From: Lentisphaera sp.
GTDB taxonomy: Bacteria > Verrucomicrobiota > Lentisphaeria > Victivallales > GWF2-50-93
Direction of reading: 5' to 3'
DNA length: 23,247 bases
NCBI GenBank assembly: GCA_020721745.1
Contig: DYMC01000010.1
Coordinates: forward strand, 1-23,247
Part shown: positions 22,000-23,247 of the stretch, in pieces
Position numbering within the stretch: the stretch's first letter is position 1
Layout of the letters: each line of letters begins with the position of its first letter
Notes under the pieces: generated by a model
What the model was told of the DNA's origin: nothing
What the model saw: only the letters and a program-made list of their open reading frames with translations
The model's database searches: none
Position numbers and translations under genes: made by a program

Positions 22000-23159
22000 T
22001 GGATCGCAAATTAAAGATATGCCACGTGATAACGCGAATGATCGTAGGCGGGGCGCAGGAGAACACATTGCTTACGGCGATCGGGCACGTGATGAACGGG
22101 CATTCATGCACGCTGGTCACCGGACCATCGCCCGGGCCGGAGGGGGAGCTTCTGCGCAAGAGGCGCACCCCGCCAGAACTGGAGCTGGTCGAGTGCCCCC
22201 ATCTCCGCAGGGAGATAGATCCGCTATGCGATCTGAAAGCCTGCTTCTGGCTGAGACGTTTCTTCAAGAAGGGCAATTTCGACGTGGTCCACACCCATAG
22301 CTCGAAGGCGGGGATAGTCGGCAGGGTCGCCGCCAGCTCAGCAGGAGTGCAGGCGGTTCTGCACACTGTCCACGGCCTCGCCTTCCATCGCTACGAGAAT
22401 AGGATAAAAAACGCAATATACATCCTGGCCGAACGCTGGGCGTCGAAAAGATGCGACAGCATCCTGGCGGTCGCGCAGGCAATGGTGGAGCAATCTGTCT
22501 CCGCGAAAATCGCAAACAGGGACAAGTTCAAGGTCGTCTACAGCGGAATGGAGCTTGAGCCGTTCCTGGACAATTCCGCCCGGCGTTCGCGGACGAGGCG
22601 CAGCCTGGGCATCGCCGAAAACACCCCCGTGGCCGGAACCGTGGCCAGACTCTTCCCGCTGAAGGGCTACGAGGACTTCGTTCCCGCCGCCGCGAAAATC
22701 GCAGAGAGAATCCCCGGCGTGGAGTTCCTGGTCGTGGGGGACGGCGTGATGAGGCGTGATGTCGAGGAAGAGGCGAAAAGTCTCGGGCTGAAATTCCACT
22801 TCGCCGGCCTCGTGGCCCCGGACAAGGTGGCCGACTACATCTCCGCGATGGACTTGCTGGTCCACCTGTCCTTGCGCGAGGGCCTCCCCAGGGCGGTGGT
22901 GCAGGCGCTGGCATCGGGGATTCCGGCGATAGCCTACAACCTGGACGGCGCACCGGAAGTAATCATCGAGGGCAGAACAGGGCATCTCGCACCCCCCCGC
23001 GACATTGATTCGGTTGCGAATTTCGCAGAAGCTCTCCTCTCCGATCCCCCGTCGCGGATGCGGATGGGCGAGGAAGGCAGACGCATCGCGAGGGAGAACT
23101 TCGACTGGCGCAGGATGGTCGCTGAGATCGAGGCGGAATATTTCCGGATTCTGCGCTGA
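21996..23159 (+). CDS. GT4-family glycosyltransferase
   Basis: A 387-aa cytoplasmic GT-B glycosyltransferase. The N-terminal domain has ICHVITRMIVGGAQENTLL (glycine-rich loop) and VVHTHSSKAGIVGR. The C-terminal donor-binding domain has GTVARLFPLKGYEDFV, LVVGDGVMRR and REGLPRAVVQALASGIPAIA. In the EX7E position the second residue is Gln, a variant also seen in other bacterial GT4 enzymes. It uses a nucleotide-sugar donor to extend a glycan, likely capsule, exopolysaccharide or O-antigen. Although the frame is open far upstream, the start is at 21996, overlapping the previous gene's stop as ATGA with AAGGG just before. The last 88 bp of the window hold no recognisable gene. Confidence 0.92.
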   Translation: MMDRKLKICHVITRMIVGGAQENTLLTAIGHVMNGHSCTLVTGPSPGPEGELLRKRRTPPELELVECPHLRREIDPLCDLKACFWLRRFFKKGNFDVVHTHSSKAGIVGRVAASSAGVQAVLHTVHGLAFHRYENRIKNAIYILAERWASKRCDSILAVAQAMVEQSVSAKIANRDKFKVVYSGMELEPFLDNSARRSRTRRSLGIAENTPVAGTVARLFPLKGYEDFVPAAAKIAERIPGVEFLVVGDGVMRRDVEEEAKSLGLKFHFAGLVAPDKVADYISAMDLLVHLSLREGLPRAVVQALASGIPAIAYNLDGAPEVIIEGRTGHLAPPRDIDSVANFAEALLSDPPSRMRMGEEGRRIARENFDWRRMVAEIEAEYFRILR

Positions 23160-23247
23160 CCAGTCCTCGGCGCCATGCCAAATCGCTCAAGCCTGGAGCG
23201 CCGGCAGCGGGCTTCCATAGACATCCTCGGAAACTCTGCTGAATTCC

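Noticed and set aside
1..23247. CRISPR array, tRNA/rRNA genes, prophage or transposase genes
   Set aside because: No regularly spaced repeats, no cloverleaf or rRNA-like segments and no transposase, integrase or phage proteins were recognised on either strand.

Overview
The window looks like a bacterial chromosome segment of about 23 kb, probably from the PVC superphylum (Lentisphaerae/Kiritimatiellota type). This is a cautious inference from the mixed gene content, the ATP synthase c subunit type, the many short hairpin repeats between genes and the lack of any closer marker. There are no rRNA, tRNA, CRISPR or transposase genes. Genes from 77 to 18065 all lie on the minus strand; those from 18200 to 23159 lie on the plus strand.

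Positions 77-4326 hold envelope genes: an isoprenylcysteine/phospholipid methyltransferase-like membrane enzyme, two ArnT/PMT-type (GT39) membrane glycosyltransferases and a small PepSY-like lipoprotein. Positions 4430-7561 form a cassette bounded by two near-identical 82-83 bp direct repeats. Each repeat carries an intrinsic terminator. Inside are a secreted PepSY protein, an ABC-2 type ATPase and permease, and a signal-peptide protein with one C-terminal membrane anchor. Positions 7594-9907 encode a CusRS-like two-component system. The periplasmic part of its kinase contains a domain that aligns with the lipoprotein at 2205-2534, which ties the first 10 kb together as a likely envelope-stress or cation-sensing locus.

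Positions 9985-17179 are a complete F1Fo ATP synthase operon in the order atpB-E-F-H-A-G-D-C. Two departures stand out. The alpha subunit is about 731 aa and continues in frame into a PTS EIIA type-2 (EIIANtr/EIIAMtl-like) domain with both expected histidines. The epsilon subunit is only 85 aa and lacks the C-terminal helices that inhibit the enzyme in other bacteria. A repeat element lies between atpD and atpG, and strong hairpins overlap the start of atpB. Together these suggest an ATP synthase whose regulation has been rewired, possibly by phosphotransfer. This is the best candidate for an undescribed system in the window.

Positions 17432-18065 carry a PIN-domain toxin with an AbrB-type antitoxin reading frame broken by one base. 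From 18200 onward come a minimal MscS-type channel, a secreted thioredoxin-like protein whose CPPC active site is interrupted by a frameshift in a C7 run, about 360 bp of repeat-rich spacer, and a two-gene operon of a membrane glycosyltransferase and a GT4 glycosyltransferase.
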